NCBI GenBank assembly: GCA_041584475.1
Contig: JBFHDX010000032.1
Span: forward strand, 1 to 32,774
DNA from: JBFHDX01 sp041584475
GTDB lineage: Bacteria > Pseudomonadota > Alphaproteobacteria > UBA8366 > JADFVY01
Length of the DNA: 32,774 nucleotides
Direction of reading: 5' to 3'
In this document: piece after piece, positions 7,099 through 15,813 of the stretch
How positions within the stretch are numbered: the stretch's first letter is position 1
Layout: the number at the start of each line of letters is the position of its first letter
Made by a program: the position numbers and the translations under genes
Notes under the pieces: generated by a model
What the model saw: only the letters and a program-made list of their open reading frames with translations
The model's database searches: none
What the model was told of the DNA's origin: nothing

Positions 7099-8625
7099 AT
7101 GATCGAAACAGCGACCGACGGGACGGTCACGCGGCTGCGTGACGAGGGAGCCGATTCACCTGGCTACCGGACGCCGCCCCACAACGCGGAACTCGAGGCG
7201 GCGCTGCTCGGCGCGATCCTGACCAACAACCGCGCCTTCGAGAAGGTCGCCGACTTCCTGCTCGCCGAGCATTTCTACGAGCCGGTGCACGGTCGCATCT
7301 ACGAGGCGGCGGCGCGGCTCATCGAGCGGGGGCAGGTGGCGAGCCCGCTGACGCTGCGGCACTATTTCGAGAAGGACGAGTCGCTCGAGGACGTCGGCGG
7401 CGGGCAGTACCTGTTCGACCTCGCGGCCTCGGTGGTCAGCGTCGTCAATGTTCAGAATTACGGCCGCACGATCCACGACCTCTATCTGCGACGGCAGCTG
7501 ATCGGCCTCGGCGAGGACGTCGTCAACGAGGCCTATCGCCACGATCTCGACGTGCCCGCGGTCGCGCAGATCGAGGGGGCCGAACAGCGGCTCTACGACC
7601 TGGCGACGGTCGGCGAGGCGGAGCGCGGCATCGTCTCGCTGAAACAGGCGGCGCTCGTCGCCCTCGAGGAGGCGGAGCAGGCCTACCGGCGCGAGGGGCA
7701 CGTCGTCGGCGTCACCAGCGGACTGGTCGACCTCGATCGTCGGCTCGGCGGCCTGCATCCGTCCGACCTGATCATCCTCGCCGGGCGCCCGTCGATGGGC
7801 AAGACGGCGCTCGCCACGAACATCGCCTACAACGCGGCGCGCGCGGCCAGGCCGAGCGACGACCGGCACGACGGCGAGGCGCGCAACCATCGCGTCCTGT
7901 TCTTCTCGCTCGAGATGTCGTCGGAACAGCTGGCCACGCGCATCCTGTCGCAGCAGTCGGGCATCCCGTCCGACCGCATCCGTCGCGGCGAGATCAACGC
8001 GGAGGAGTTCCAGGCCTTCGCCGTGGCGAGTCAGGAAATGCACCGCGTGTCGCTGTTCATCGACGACACGCCGGCGCTGTCGGTCTCGGCGATGCGCACG
8101 CGGGCCCGGCGCCTCAAGCGCCAGTCGGGTCTCGATCTCGTCGTCGTCGACTACCTGCAGCTGCTGCAGCCGTCCACCGTGCGCCGCCAGGATAACCGCG
8201 TGCAGGAGATCTCGGAGATCACGCGCGGCCTGAAGACGCTGGCCAAGGAGCTCGGGGTTCCGGTGCTCGCGCTCTCGCAGCTCAGCCGCCAGGTCGAGAA
8301 CCGCGAGGACAAGCGGCCGCAGCTCGCCGACCTGCGGGAGTCGGGGTCGATCGAGCAGGACGCCGACGTCGTCATGTTCATCTACCGCGAGGAGTACTAC
8401 CTCGAGAAGGGCGAGCCCGTGCACGGCATCGACGAGAAGGGGGACCGCTTCGAGGAGCGCCACGCACGCTGGCAGAGCCGGATGGAGGAGGTCCGCAAGA
8501 CCGCCAGCGTGATCATCGCCAAGCAGCGCCACGGCCCCGTCGGCACGATCGATCTCTATTTCGACGGTGCTCTGACCAAGTTTGACGATCTCGACCGGTT
8601 GCACGGCAGCGAAGACCAGCTTTGA
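7099..8625 (+). CDS. dnaB: Replicative DNA helicase DnaB
   Basis: 508 residues, ATG at 7099. The N-terminal domain (about 28-130; PPHNAELEAALLGAIL) binds primase and helps form the hexamer. The RecA-like C-terminal domain has Walker A GRPSMGKT (229-236), the LEMSSEQLATR helix (271-281), Walker B LDLVVVDYLQLL (345-356), then LSQLSRQVE and LRESGSIEQDADVVMF. DnaB unwinds DNA 5' to 3' at the replication fork. A 92-base gap separates it from rplI. That gap holds two TTATCC hexamers 9 bases apart (7034 and 7043). No intein is present, although dnaB is a frequent intein host. Confidence 0.98.
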   Translation: MIETATDGTVTRLRDEGADSPGYRTPPHNAELEAALLGAILTNNRAFEKVADFLLAEHFYEPVHGRIYEAAARLIERGQVASPLTLRHYFEKDESLEDVGGGQYLFDLAASVVSVVNVQNYGRTIHDLYLRRQLIGLGEDVVNEAYRHDLDVPAVAQIEGAEQRLYDLATVGEAERGIVSLKQAALVALEEAEQAYRREGHVVGVTSGLVDLDRRLGGLHPSDLIILAGRPSMGKTALATNIAYNAARAARPSDDRHDGEARNHRVLFFSLEMSSEQLATRILSQQSGIPSDRIRRGEINAEEFQAFAVASQEMHRVSLFIDDTPALSVSAMRTRARRLKRQSGLDLVVVDYLQLLQPSTVRRQDNRVQEISEITRGLKTLAKELGVPVLALSQLSRQVENREDKRPQLADLRESGSIEQDADVVMFIYREEYYLEKGEPVHGIDEKGDRFEERHARWQSRMEEVRKTASVIIAKQRHGPVGTIDLYFDGALTKFDDLDRLHGSEDQL

Positions 8626-8629
8626 CACG

Positions 8630-9754
8630 ATGGGCACGATCGCGGAGTCCGGTGCGGTTCACGGCGGCGCCGTCCTGACCGTCGACCTCGCCGCGATCGC
8701 CGCGAACTGGCGCCTGCTGGCCGAGCGGGCGCGCCCCGCCGCGACAGGCGCCGCGGTCAAGGCCGACGCCTACGGTCTCGGGCTCGAGCCCGTCGCCCGC
8801 ACGCTCTGGGACGCCGGTTGCCGCAGCTTCTTCGTGGCCACGCCGGATGAGGGTCTGGCCCTGCGCGGCCTGCTCGGAGAGGCGGAGATCTGCGTGCTCA
8901 ACGGGCTGATCGCCGGCGAACCGGCGCTGTTCGAAGCCGGCTCGCTGCTGCCGGTGCTCAACGATCTCGGGCAGGCCGAGGCCTGGGGCAGATATTGTAC
9001 TTCGTCGAAGAAGCGCCTGCCGGCGGTCCTGCACCTCGACACCGGCATGGCGCGGCTCGGCCTGCCGCCGCAGGAACTGGCGCGACTGGTCGCCGACCCG
9101 GCGCCGCTCGAGGCCTTCGAGCTGCGCGGCGTGATGAGCCACCTGGCCTGCGCCGACGACGCGGGACATCCGCTGAACGCCGCGCAGCGGACGGCCTTTG
9201 CCGAGGCCGTCGCCGCGCTGCCGCCGGCGACGGCGAGCCTTGCCAACTCCTCGGGCATTTTCCTCGGTCGCGATTTCCATTTCGATCTCGTCCGGCCGGG
9301 TGCCGCGCTCTATGGCATCAACCCGCAACCGGGAACGCAGAACGCCATGACCGCGGTCGTGCGCTTGCAGGCAAAAATCCTGCAAATCCGGGACGTTGAC
9401 ACCCCCCAGACCGTTGGATATGGTGCCACGCACCGCTTCGCCGGGCCGACTCGCGTGGCGACCGTTGCAGCCGGCTACGCCGACGGCTATCTGCGGAGCC
9501 TCGGTGGTCGCGGCAGTGCTCGCATCGGCGATGTCGCCGTCCCCGTCATCGGCCGCGTGTCGATGGACCTGACGACCCTCGATGTGACGCGGGTCCCGGA
9601 GGCCAAGCCCGGTGACATGGTGGATCTGATCGGACCGCATCACGATGTCGACGCGCTCGCGGCGGAGGCGGGCACCATCGGCTACGAGATTCTCACCGGC
9701 CTCGGCCACAGGTTCCGCCGCCGCTATCGCGCTGACGACGGAGACGCTGCGTGA
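8630..9754 (+). CDS. alr: Alanine racemase
   Basis: 374 residues from the ATG at 8630, four bases after the dnaB stop; a TTG start at 8582 inside dnaB would add 16 residues and is less likely. The PLP-binding lysine is K44 in AAVKADAYGLG, and the catalytic tyrosine of the second domain is Y264 in TVGYGATHRF. VRPGAALYGINP and the closing MDLTTLDVT segment also fit the fold-type III enzyme. It converts L-alanine to D-alanine for peptidoglycan. The ribosome site is poor, so translation probably depends on coupling with dnaB. The next gene starts inside its stop codon (GTGA overlap). Confidence 0.97.
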   Translation: MGTIAESGAVHGGAVLTVDLAAIAANWRLLAERARPAATGAAVKADAYGLGLEPVARTLWDAGCRSFFVATPDEGLALRGLLGEAEICVLNGLIAGEPALFEAGSLLPVLNDLGQAEAWGRYCTSSKKRLPAVLHLDTGMARLGLPPQELARLVADPAPLEAFELRGVMSHLACADDAGHPLNAAQRTAFAEAVAALPPATASLANSSGIFLGRDFHFDLVRPGAALYGINPQPGTQNAMTAVVRLQAKILQIRDVDTPQTVGYGATHRFAGPTRVATVAAGYADGYLRSLGGRGSARIGDVAVPVIGRVSMDLTTLDVTRVPEAKPGDMVDLIGPHHDVDALAAEAGTIGYEILTGLGHRFRRRYRADDGDAA

Positions 9755-10524
9755 ACGTCTTCCAGGCGATCGGCAGCGCGTTTCTGGCGTTCCTCGCCGC
9801 GACCGGCCGGCTCGCGCTGTTCGCGGTGGTCTCGACCTCGCACTGCGTGCGGCCGCCGCTCTATCCGCGCCTGCTCGGCCGCCAGATGCTCGAGATCGGC
9901 TACTACTCGCTGCCGGTGGTCGGGCTGACGACGCTGTTCTCCGGCATGGTGCTGGCGTTGCAGAGCTATACGGGGTTCGCCCGGTTTTCCGCCGAAGGCG
10001 CGGTGGCCACGGTGGTCGTGCTGTCGATGACGCGCGAACTCGGCCCCGTGCTCGCGGGGCTGATGGTCGCCGGCCGCATCGGCGCGGCCATGGCCGCCGA
10101 GATCGGCACCATGCGCGTGACCGAGCAGATCGACGCGCTGGCCACGCTGTCGACCAACCCGCTGAAATACCTGATCGCGCCGCGCCTGATCGCCGGCTTC
10201 ACCATGCTGCCGTTGCTCGTGCTCGTGGGCGACGTCATCGGCGTATTCGGCGGCTACATCATCGGCGTCTACAAGCTCGGCTTCAATCCGGGCGTCTACC
10301 TCAAGAACACCTGGCAGTATCTCGAGTTCGTCGACGTCTTCTCCGGCATCGTCAAGGCCGCGTGCTTCGGTTTCATCGTCGCCCTGATGGGCTGCTACAA
10401 CGGATACCACAGCCGCGGCGGCGCCCAGGGGGTCGGGGCGGCGACGACCAACGCCGTCGTCTCGGCGGCGATCCTCATTCTCATCTCCAACTACATCATC
10501 ACCGAGCTGTTCTTCGCCAAATGA
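9751..10524 (+). CDS. mlaE: MlaE-family ABC permease
   Basis: 257 residues, GTG start overlapping the alr stop by four bases. The sequence matches the MlaE/YrbE family: MLEIGYYSLPVVGLTTLFSGMVLALQ, then VVLSMTRELGPVLAGLMVAGRIGAAMAAEIGTMRVTEQIDAL, and FGGYIIGVYKLGF. Five or six membrane segments are visible. These proteins form the inner-membrane channel of lipid transporters that move phospholipid between inner and outer membranes. The ATPase gene follows with an ATGA overlap. No MlaD-type substrate-binding gene is next to it in this window, so the complex must draw that subunit from elsewhere or work without one. Confidence 0.93.
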   Translation: MNVFQAIGSAFLAFLAATGRLALFAVVSTSHCVRPPLYPRLLGRQMLEIGYYSLPVVGLTTLFSGMVLALQSYTGFARFSAEGAVATVVVLSMTRELGPVLAGLMVAGRIGAAMAAEIGTMRVTEQIDALATLSTNPLKYLIAPRLIAGFTMLPLLVLVGDVIGVFGGYIIGVYKLGFNPGVYLKNTWQYLEFVDVFSGIVKAACFGFIVALMGCYNGYHSRGGAQGVGAATTNAVVSAAILILISNYIITELFFAK

Positions 10525-11306
10525 ATGCCGCGCAACCGCCTCCGAAGATCCGCATCCGCAACCTGTGCAAGCGGTTCGGCGACAATATCGTGCTCGACGG
10601 TCTCGACCTCGACATCGGCGTCGGCGAATCGGTCGTCGTCATCGGCGGATCCGGCTCCGGCAAGTCGGTGCTGCTCAAATGCGTGCTCGGCCTGCTGGAG
10701 CCGGAAGACGGCAGCATCGAGATCGACGGCGAGTCGGTGATCGGCCTCAATGCCGGCGAGCGCGAGCGGATCAACCGCAAGTTCGGCATGCTGTTCCAGA
10801 GTGCGGCCCTGTTCGACAGCCTCAAGGTATGGGAGAATGTCGCCTTCGGCCTGACCCAGGGATTGGGCAAGGAGCGCGGTGCGGCGCGCGAGACGGCGCT
10901 GGCGAAGCTCGCCGACGTCGGACTCACGGCGGAGGTCGCGGAATTGTGGCCGGCCGAGCTGTCGGGCGGCATGAAGAAGCGCGTCGGTCTCGCGCGCGCC
11001 ATCGCCACCGAGCCCGCGATCATCTTCTTCGACGAGCCGACGACGGGGCTCGACCCGATCATGAGCGACGTGATCAACGACCTGATCGTCAAATGCGTGC
11101 GCGAACTGGGCGCGACCGCGCTCTCGATCACGCACGATTTGGCGAGTGCGCGCAAGATCGCCGATCGCATCGCGATGCTTTACAAGGGCCGGATCATCTG
11201 GCATGGCCCGACGGCCGAGATCGACCGGTCCGGAAACGAATATGTCGACCAGTTCATCCACGGCCGGGCGGAAGGGCCGATCAGGATGGAGGTGCGCGCA
11301 CGGTGA
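10521..11306 (+). CDS. mlaF: MlaF-family ABC transporter ATPase
   Basis: 261 residues, ATG at 10521 overlapping the mlaE stop. Walker A GGSGSGKS (42-49), Q-loop in MLFQSAALFDSLKVWENVAF (Q93), signature LSGGM (147-151), Walker B AIIFFDEP (166-173) followed by TTGLDP, and switch histidine H205 (SITHD) are all intact. LSGGM in place of LSGGQ and the SAALFDSLKVWENV stretch are hallmarks of MlaF. It powers the MlaE permease encoded just upstream. A 19-base direct repeat begins at its stop codon. Confidence 0.95.
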   Translation: MNAAQPPPKIRIRNLCKRFGDNIVLDGLDLDIGVGESVVVIGGSGSGKSVLLKCVLGLLEPEDGSIEIDGESVIGLNAGERERINRKFGMLFQSAALFDSLKVWENVAFGLTQGLGKERGAARETALAKLADVGLTAEVAELWPAELSGGMKKRVGLARAIATEPAIIFFDEPTTGLDPIMSDVINDLIVKCVRELGATALSITHDLASARKIADRIAMLYKGRIIWHGPTAEIDRSGNEYVDQFIHGRAEGPIRMEVRAR

Positions 11307-11372
11307 CGAAGAACGGGGCGACGCCGCCGCGATCGCTGGCGATCGCGTAACGGCACGGTAACGAAGAACTGG
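11299..11372 (+). repeat. 19-base imperfect direct repeat flanking a palindrome
   Basis: CACGGTGACGAAGAACGGG (11299-11317) recurs at 11354-11372 with two mismatches. Between them an 8-bp perfect hairpin (11328-11335 with 11340-11347, loop CTGG) stands alone. The first copy spans the mlaF stop codon and the second lies about 40 bases before radA. The arrangement could be a terminator or processing site plus a duplicated regulatory half-site. Confidence 0.6.
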
Positions 11373-11413
11373 TATGAACGTTGGATCAGCCAATCGCTGC
11401 CGGGGCGCCTGAC

Positions 11414-12820
11414 ATGGCCCGAACGTCGAGCAGATATGTCTGCCAGTCCTGCGGCTCGGTGCATCCGCGCTGGAGCGGCCGCTGCGACGGCTGCGGCGAG
11501 TGGAACAGCATCGTCGAAGAGCTCGCGGAGTCGGGCCCGCTCGCTGGCAAGGCGGGGCGCCGTACCGGCGCGAAGCGAAAACCGCTCGAGCTGGCGGCGC
11601 TGGAAGGCCGGACCGAGAAGACGTCGCGGCGGCGCACCGGGATCGAGGAGTTCGATCGCGTCGTCGGCGGCGGGTTGGTACCCGGTTCGGCGTTGCTCGT
11701 CGGCGGCGACCCGGGCATCGGCAAGTCGACGTTGCTGTTGCAGGTTGCCGCCGCCAAGGGCGCCGCTAGCAAGGCCGCCTATGTCTCCGGCGAAGAGGCG
11801 GTCGAGCAGATCCGCATGCGGGCGGCTCGGCTCGGCATCGCCGACGCCCCGGTCGGCCTCGCCGCGGCGACCGATATCGGAGAGATCCTGGCGACGCTGA
11901 ACGGACCCGATGCGCCCGACCTCGTGGTCATCGATTCGATCCAGACCATGTACGTCGATGCGCTGGAATCGGCGCCGGGGACGGTCGCCCAGGTCCGGGC
12001 CTGCGCGCACGAGCTGATCCGGGCCGCGAAACGGCGCGGGTTCGTGCTGCTGCTGGTCGGCCACGTCACCAAGGAAGGCGCGATCGCCGGGCCCCGCGTG
12101 CTCGAGCACATGGTCGATACGGTGCTCTATTTCGAGGGTGAGCGCGGACACCAGTTCCGCATCCTGCGCGCCGTCAAGAACCGTTTCGGACCGACCGACG
12201 AGATCGGTGTCTTCGAGATGACCGGCAGCGGACTCGTCGAGGTCGCCAATCCGTCGCACCTGTTCCTGTCCGAGCGCGACGAGCCGGTCTCCGGCGCGGC
12301 GGTCTTCGCCGGCATCGAGGGCTCGCGGCCGATGCTGGTGGAGATCCAGGCGCTGGTCGCCCCGTCGCCGCTGGGAACGCCGCGGCGCGCCGTGGTCGGC
12401 TGGGACGCCGCTCGCCTCGCGATGGTGCTCGCCGTGCTCGAGGCGCGGGCCGGGGTGCGTTTCGCGGGCAGCGATGTCTATCTGAACGTCGCCGGCGGCC
12501 TCCGCATCGCCGAGCCGGCCGCCGACCTCGCCGTCGCGGCGGCGCTGGTGTCGTCGCTGACCGACCGCCCCGTCCCCGCCGGAAGCGTGGTGTTCGGCGA
12601 GATCGGACTGTCGGGCGAGGTGCGCCCGGTGGCGCAGGCGGCTGCGCGCCTCAAGGAGGCCGCCAAGCTCGGCTTCGCCTCGGCGCTGACGCCGCCGCAG
12701 CGCGGCGGCGGAGCGACCGGCGAGCTGCGGCGACGCGAGCTCGCGGATGTCCGGGCGCTAGTCGAGATCTTCGCCGACGCGCGCGCGCCGGCCCGCGCCG
12801 TCGAGGGGGCCGAGGCTTGA
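11414..12820 (+). CDS. radA: DNA repair protein RadA
   Basis: 468 residues from the ATG at 11414; a TTG 33 bases upstream would add a short, non-conserved leader. The N-terminal zinc finger is C10-x2-C13-x10-C24-x2-C27. The RecA-like ATPase has Walker A GGDPGIGKST (97-106), Walker B LVVIDS (170-175) and the RadA-specific KNRFG motif (255-259). The C-terminal third (from about 290) is the Lon-protease-like domain, without catalytic function in this family. RadA drives branch migration at recombination intermediates. The cvpA gene overlaps its stop codon by four bases. Confidence 0.97.
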   Translation: MARTSSRYVCQSCGSVHPRWSGRCDGCGEWNSIVEELAESGPLAGKAGRRTGAKRKPLELAALEGRTEKTSRRRTGIEEFDRVVGGGLVPGSALLVGGDPGIGKSTLLLQVAAAKGAASKAAYVSGEEAVEQIRMRAARLGIADAPVGLAAATDIGEILATLNGPDAPDLVVIDSIQTMYVDALESAPGTVAQVRACAHELIRAAKRRGFVLLLVGHVTKEGAIAGPRVLEHMVDTVLYFEGERGHQFRILRAVKNRFGPTDEIGVFEMTGSGLVEVANPSHLFLSERDEPVSGAAVFAGIEGSRPMLVEIQALVAPSPLGTPRRAVVGWDAARLAMVLAVLEARAGVRFAGSDVYLNVAGGLRIAEPAADLAVAAALVSSLTDRPVPAGSVVFGEIGLSGEVRPVAQAAARLKEAAKLGFASALTPPQRGGGATGELRRRELADVRALVEIFADARAPARAVEGAEA

Positions 12821-13530
12821 TCGCGGACATCATCGTCGCGGCGGTCCTGATCGTCTCGGGCATCCTTGCCTATATCCGCGGGTTCGTGCGCGAGACGCTG
12901 ACCGTGAGCGCCTGGATCGGCGCGGTGTTCGCGACCTTCTACGGCTGGCCGCACCTGTCCGAGCTGCTCGGCATGATGATCGACACGGTGTGGATCGCGC
13001 AGGTCGTCTCGGCGGCGCTGCTGTTCCTGGTCACGCTCGTCGCGCTGACGATCCTCACGCACGTCGTCGCCAACCGCGTCAAGGGCAGTGCGCTTGGCCA
13101 TCTCGATTACGCGCTCGGTTTCGTGTTCGGGCTGCTCAGGGGGGTCGTGCTCGTGGCGTTGCTGTACATAGCCGCGACGCTGTTCGTCGACGAGCGCGAA
13201 TTCCCCGAGGCGATCACCGAGGCGCGCACGCTGCCCCTCGTGCGCACGACGGCCGGCCTGCTGGTCCGGCTCGCGCCGGAGGACTCGCTGCCCAACCGCG
13301 ACATGCTCGATCGCAGGGTGGGCAACCCGGTCGAGGGCATGGAGGGCGCCGCCAAGGAACGGCTCGAGGAGATCATCGAGGAGATCGACGCCGAGGAGCG
13401 GCTGCGGCGACTGACCCAACCGCAGCCGGAGGCGGAGCCGCCGGACGCCGAAACCCCGCCCGAGCAGCCGCAGGGCTACGATGATGCCGAACGGCGCGAC
13501 ATGCAGCGGCTGATCGAGAGCAACCAGTAG
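12817..13530 (+). CDS. cvpA: CvpA-family membrane protein
   Basis: 237 residues. The start is a TTG at 12817 in a TTGA overlap with the radA stop. Four membrane segments (about 3-22, 27-45, 60-84 and 102-124) and the IRGFVRETLTVSAWIGAVFATF motif match the CvpA/colicin V production family. The C-terminal 100 residues are a charged, Pro/Glu-rich cytoplasmic tail with a probable coiled coil (KERLEEIIEEIDAEERLRRL). Biochemical function of the family is unclear. The neighbouring purF is also its frequent partner in other proteobacteria. Confidence 0.9.
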   Translation: MIADIIVAAVLIVSGILAYIRGFVRETLTVSAWIGAVFATFYGWPHLSELLGMMIDTVWIAQVVSAALLFLVTLVALTILTHVVANRVKGSALGHLDYALGFVFGLLRGVVLVALLYIAATLFVDEREFPEAITEARTLPLVRTTAGLLVRLAPEDSLPNRDMLDRRVGNPVEGMEGAAKERLEEIIEEIDAEERLRRLTQPQPEAEPPDAETPPEQPQGYDDAERRDMQRLIESNQ

Positions 13531-13542
13531 GAGGTTCCCGCC

Positions 13543-15000
13543 GTGATAACGGGCACGCATCCGTTCGACGACGACCACCTGCGCGAGGAGTGCGCCGTGT
13601 TCGGCATTCACGGCCACCCCGACGCCGGCGCGCACACGGCGCTCGGGCTCCACGCCCTGCAGCACCGCGGCCAGGAGGCCGCCGGCATCGTCACCTTCGA
13701 CACCAACCAGTTCAACGCGCACCGCGGCCTCGGGCTGGTCAGCGATATCTTCGCCAACAGCCGCGTGATCAGCCGGCTCAAAGGGTCGGCCGCGGTCGGC
13801 CACACACGCTACTCGACGACGGGCGAGCCGTTGCTCCGCAATGTCCAGCCGCTGTTCGCCGAGTTCGAGTTCGGCGGCCTCGCGATCGCGCACAACGGTA
13901 ACCTGACCAATGCCCGCACGCTGCGGCAGGAGATGATCCGGCGCGGCTCGATCTTCCAGTCGACGACCGATACCGAGATCTTCAACCACCTGATCGCCAC
14001 CGGGCACGGCGCCATGCTCGATCGCATCATCTCGGCGCTGCGTCAGGTCGACGGCGCCTACTCGCTGATCGCGCTGACGAAGGACGGGCTGATCGGCGTG
14101 CGCGACCCGCTCGGCGTTCGCCCGCTGCAGCTCGGGCAGCTCGGCGATGCCTCGATCCTCGCCTCCGAGAGCTGTGCCTTCGACATCATCGGCGCCCGCT
14201 TCGTGCGCGACATCGAGCCGGGCGAGCTGGTCGTGATCGACGCGGACGGGGTGCACAGCCACCGCCCCTTCCCGCGCGTCAAGCCGCGCTTCTGCATCTT
14301 CGAGTACATCTACTTCGCGCGTCCGGACAGCCTCGTCGAGGGCACCTCCGTGTACGAGGCGCGCAAGCGCATCGGCATGGAACTCGCGCGCGAGACCCAC
14401 GTCGATGCCGACGTCGTCATCCCGGTCCCGGATTCGGGGGTCCCGGCAGCGCTCGGCTACGCCGCGCAGTCGGGCATCCCGTTCGAGCTCGGAATCATCC
14501 GCAATCACTATGTCGGACGTACCTTCATCGAGCCGTCCGACGAGATCCGCCACCTCGGCGTCAAGCTCAAGCACAACGCCAACGCGGCGTACATCAGGGG
14601 CAAACGCATCGTGCTCGTCGACGACTCGATCGTCCGCGGCACGACGTCGAAGAAGATCGTCGAGATGGTCCGCAACGCCGGCGCGGCGGAAGTTCACATG
14701 CGGGTCTCGAGCCCGCCGACCATGCATTCGTGCTTCTACGGCGTGGACACGCCGGAGCGCGACAAATTGCTCGCCGCGCGGCACGATGTCGACGGTATCC
14801 GCGAAGCGATCGGCGCCGACAGCCTCGCCTATCTCTCGCTCGACGGTCTCTACAGGGCGATGGGCGAAAACGCGCGCGATGCCGAAGCACCGCAGTACTG
14901 CGATGCCTGCTTTTCGGGCGACTATCCCATTGCGCTGACGGATCAGCTCAACAAGGACGACGGCGCGCAACTCTCGCTGCTGGCGGAATTCGGCCGATGA
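13543..15000 (+). CDS. purF: Amidophosphoribosyltransferase
   Basis: 485 residues, GTG at 13543 with AGGAGG upstream. A 16-residue propeptide precedes the nucleophile C17 (EECAVFGI), which must be exposed by cleavage. The N-terminal glutaminase domain has HTRYSTTG and HNGNL. The C-terminal PRTase domain carries the PRPP loop VLVDDSIVRGTTS (357-369). Cysteines C251, C397, C453 and C456 fall where the Bacillus-type enzyme binds its [4Fe-4S] cluster, so this is the iron-sulfur class with propeptide. It makes 5-phosphoribosylamine, the first committed step of purine synthesis. The SDR gene begins in its stop codon. Confidence 0.97.
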   Translation: MITGTHPFDDDHLREECAVFGIHGHPDAGAHTALGLHALQHRGQEAAGIVTFDTNQFNAHRGLGLVSDIFANSRVISRLKGSAAVGHTRYSTTGEPLLRNVQPLFAEFEFGGLAIAHNGNLTNARTLRQEMIRRGSIFQSTTDTEIFNHLIATGHGAMLDRIISALRQVDGAYSLIALTKDGLIGVRDPLGVRPLQLGQLGDASILASESCAFDIIGARFVRDIEPGELVVIDADGVHSHRPFPRVKPRFCIFEYIYFARPDSLVEGTSVYEARKRIGMELARETHVDADVVIPVPDSGVPAALGYAAQSGIPFELGIIRNHYVGRTFIEPSDEIRHLGVKLKHNANAAYIRGKRIVLVDDSIVRGTTSKKIVEMVRNAGAAEVHMRVSSPPTMHSCFYGVDTPERDKLLAARHDVDGIREAIGADSLAYLSLDGLYRAMGENARDAEAPQYCDACFSGDYPIALTDQLNKDDGAQLSLLAEFGR

Positions 15001-15707
15001 CTGCCGGCCGGCTGAGCGGCCGGATCGCGCTCGTCACCGGAGCCAGCCGCGGGCTCGGCGCATCCGTGGCGCGGCACCTGGCGGCGGCGGGGGCCCATCT
15101 GGTCCTCGTCGGGCGCACCGTCGGCGCACTCGAGGAGATCGACGACGAGATCCGCTCGGCCGGCGGCAGCGCGACGCTCGTGGCGCAGGATCTTAACGAG
15201 TTCGATGCGATCGACCGCCTCGGGGCCGCGCTCTACGAGCGATTTCAACGCCTCGACATCCTGGTCGGCAACGCCGGTGCGCTCGGCACGCTGTCGCCGG
15301 TAAGCCACATCGACCCGAAGGTCTGGGACGAGACCTTCGCCGTCAACGTGACCGCCAACTTTCGCCTGGTACGCAGCTTCGACGCATTGCTTCGCCGGTC
15401 CGATGCCGGCCGCGCCATCTTCGTGACCACCGGCGCGACGCGGGCGCCGCGCGCCTACTGGGGCGCGTACGGGGCATCCAAGGCAGCGCTCGAATACATG
15501 GTGCTGAGCTGGGCCGAAGAGGTGGCGCGCACGTCGCTGCGCGTCAATCTCGTAAATCCCGGCGCCACGCGGACGGCAATGCGCGCGGCGGCATTCCCCG
15601 GCGAGGATCCGCTGACGCTGCCGCATCCCGACGAAATCGCGCCGGTCTTCGTCGATCTGGCGGATCCCGACTGCAGGCGCCACGGCGAGATCGTCAACGC
15701 GCAGTAG
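14997..15707 (+). CDS. Short-chain dehydrogenase/reductase
   Basis: 236 residues, ATG at 14997 in a 4-base overlap with purF. The Rossmann motif is TGASRGLG (14-21), followed by NAG at 92-94, N117 and the active-site Y158-x3-K162 (YGASK). The usual catalytic Ser, 13 residues before the Tyr, appears to be Thr145 (FVTTGATRAP). Arg40 after the second strand (LVGRTV) suggests NADP(H). It belongs to the YciK-like group of SDRs, often found after purF in alphaproteobacteria, but the substrate is unknown. A terminator-like palindrome follows. Confidence 0.88.
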   Translation: MTAGRLSGRIALVTGASRGLGASVARHLAAAGAHLVLVGRTVGALEEIDDEIRSAGGSATLVAQDLNEFDAIDRLGAALYERFQRLDILVGNAGALGTLSPVSHIDPKVWDETFAVNVTANFRLVRSFDALLRRSDAGRAIFVTTGATRAPRAYWGAYGASKAALEYMVLSWAEEVARTSLRVNLVNPGATRTAMRAAAFPGEDPLTLPHPDEIAPVFVDLADPDCRRHGEIVNAQ

Positions 15708-15725
15708 CGGTTGCCGTCGCGGCGG

Positions 15726-15746
15726 GCCGGTCCGGGCCGGACCGGC
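15726..15746. repeat. GC-rich palindrome after the SDR gene
   Basis: A 21-base perfect palindrome with a central G (GCCGGTCCGG-G-CCGGACCGGC) begins 19 bases after the SDR stop. No T-tract follows on the plus strand. It may help end transcription of the long plus-strand operon; the next hairpin at 15756 faces the other way. Confidence 0.45.
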
Positions 15747-15755
15747 GCGTCGGCG

Positions 15756-15785
15756 AAAAAGAAAGACGCCCCTTGAGGGGCGCCC
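15756..15785 (-). terminator. Rho-independent terminator of the Flp pilin gene
   Basis: Read on the minus strand, the stem CGCCCC-TCAA-GGGGCG (15767-15772 with 15777-15782) is followed by TCTTTCTTTTT. It lies about 30 bases beyond the pilin stop codon and also helps separate that gene from the converging SDR. Confidence 0.85.
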
Positions 15786-15813
15786 TTGGCGACGTTCAAG
15801 CGACGGTCGAACG

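Noticed and set aside
7099..8625. An intein in DnaB.
   Set aside because: The protein is continuous through Walker A and the later helicase motifs at normal length, with no splicing blocks.
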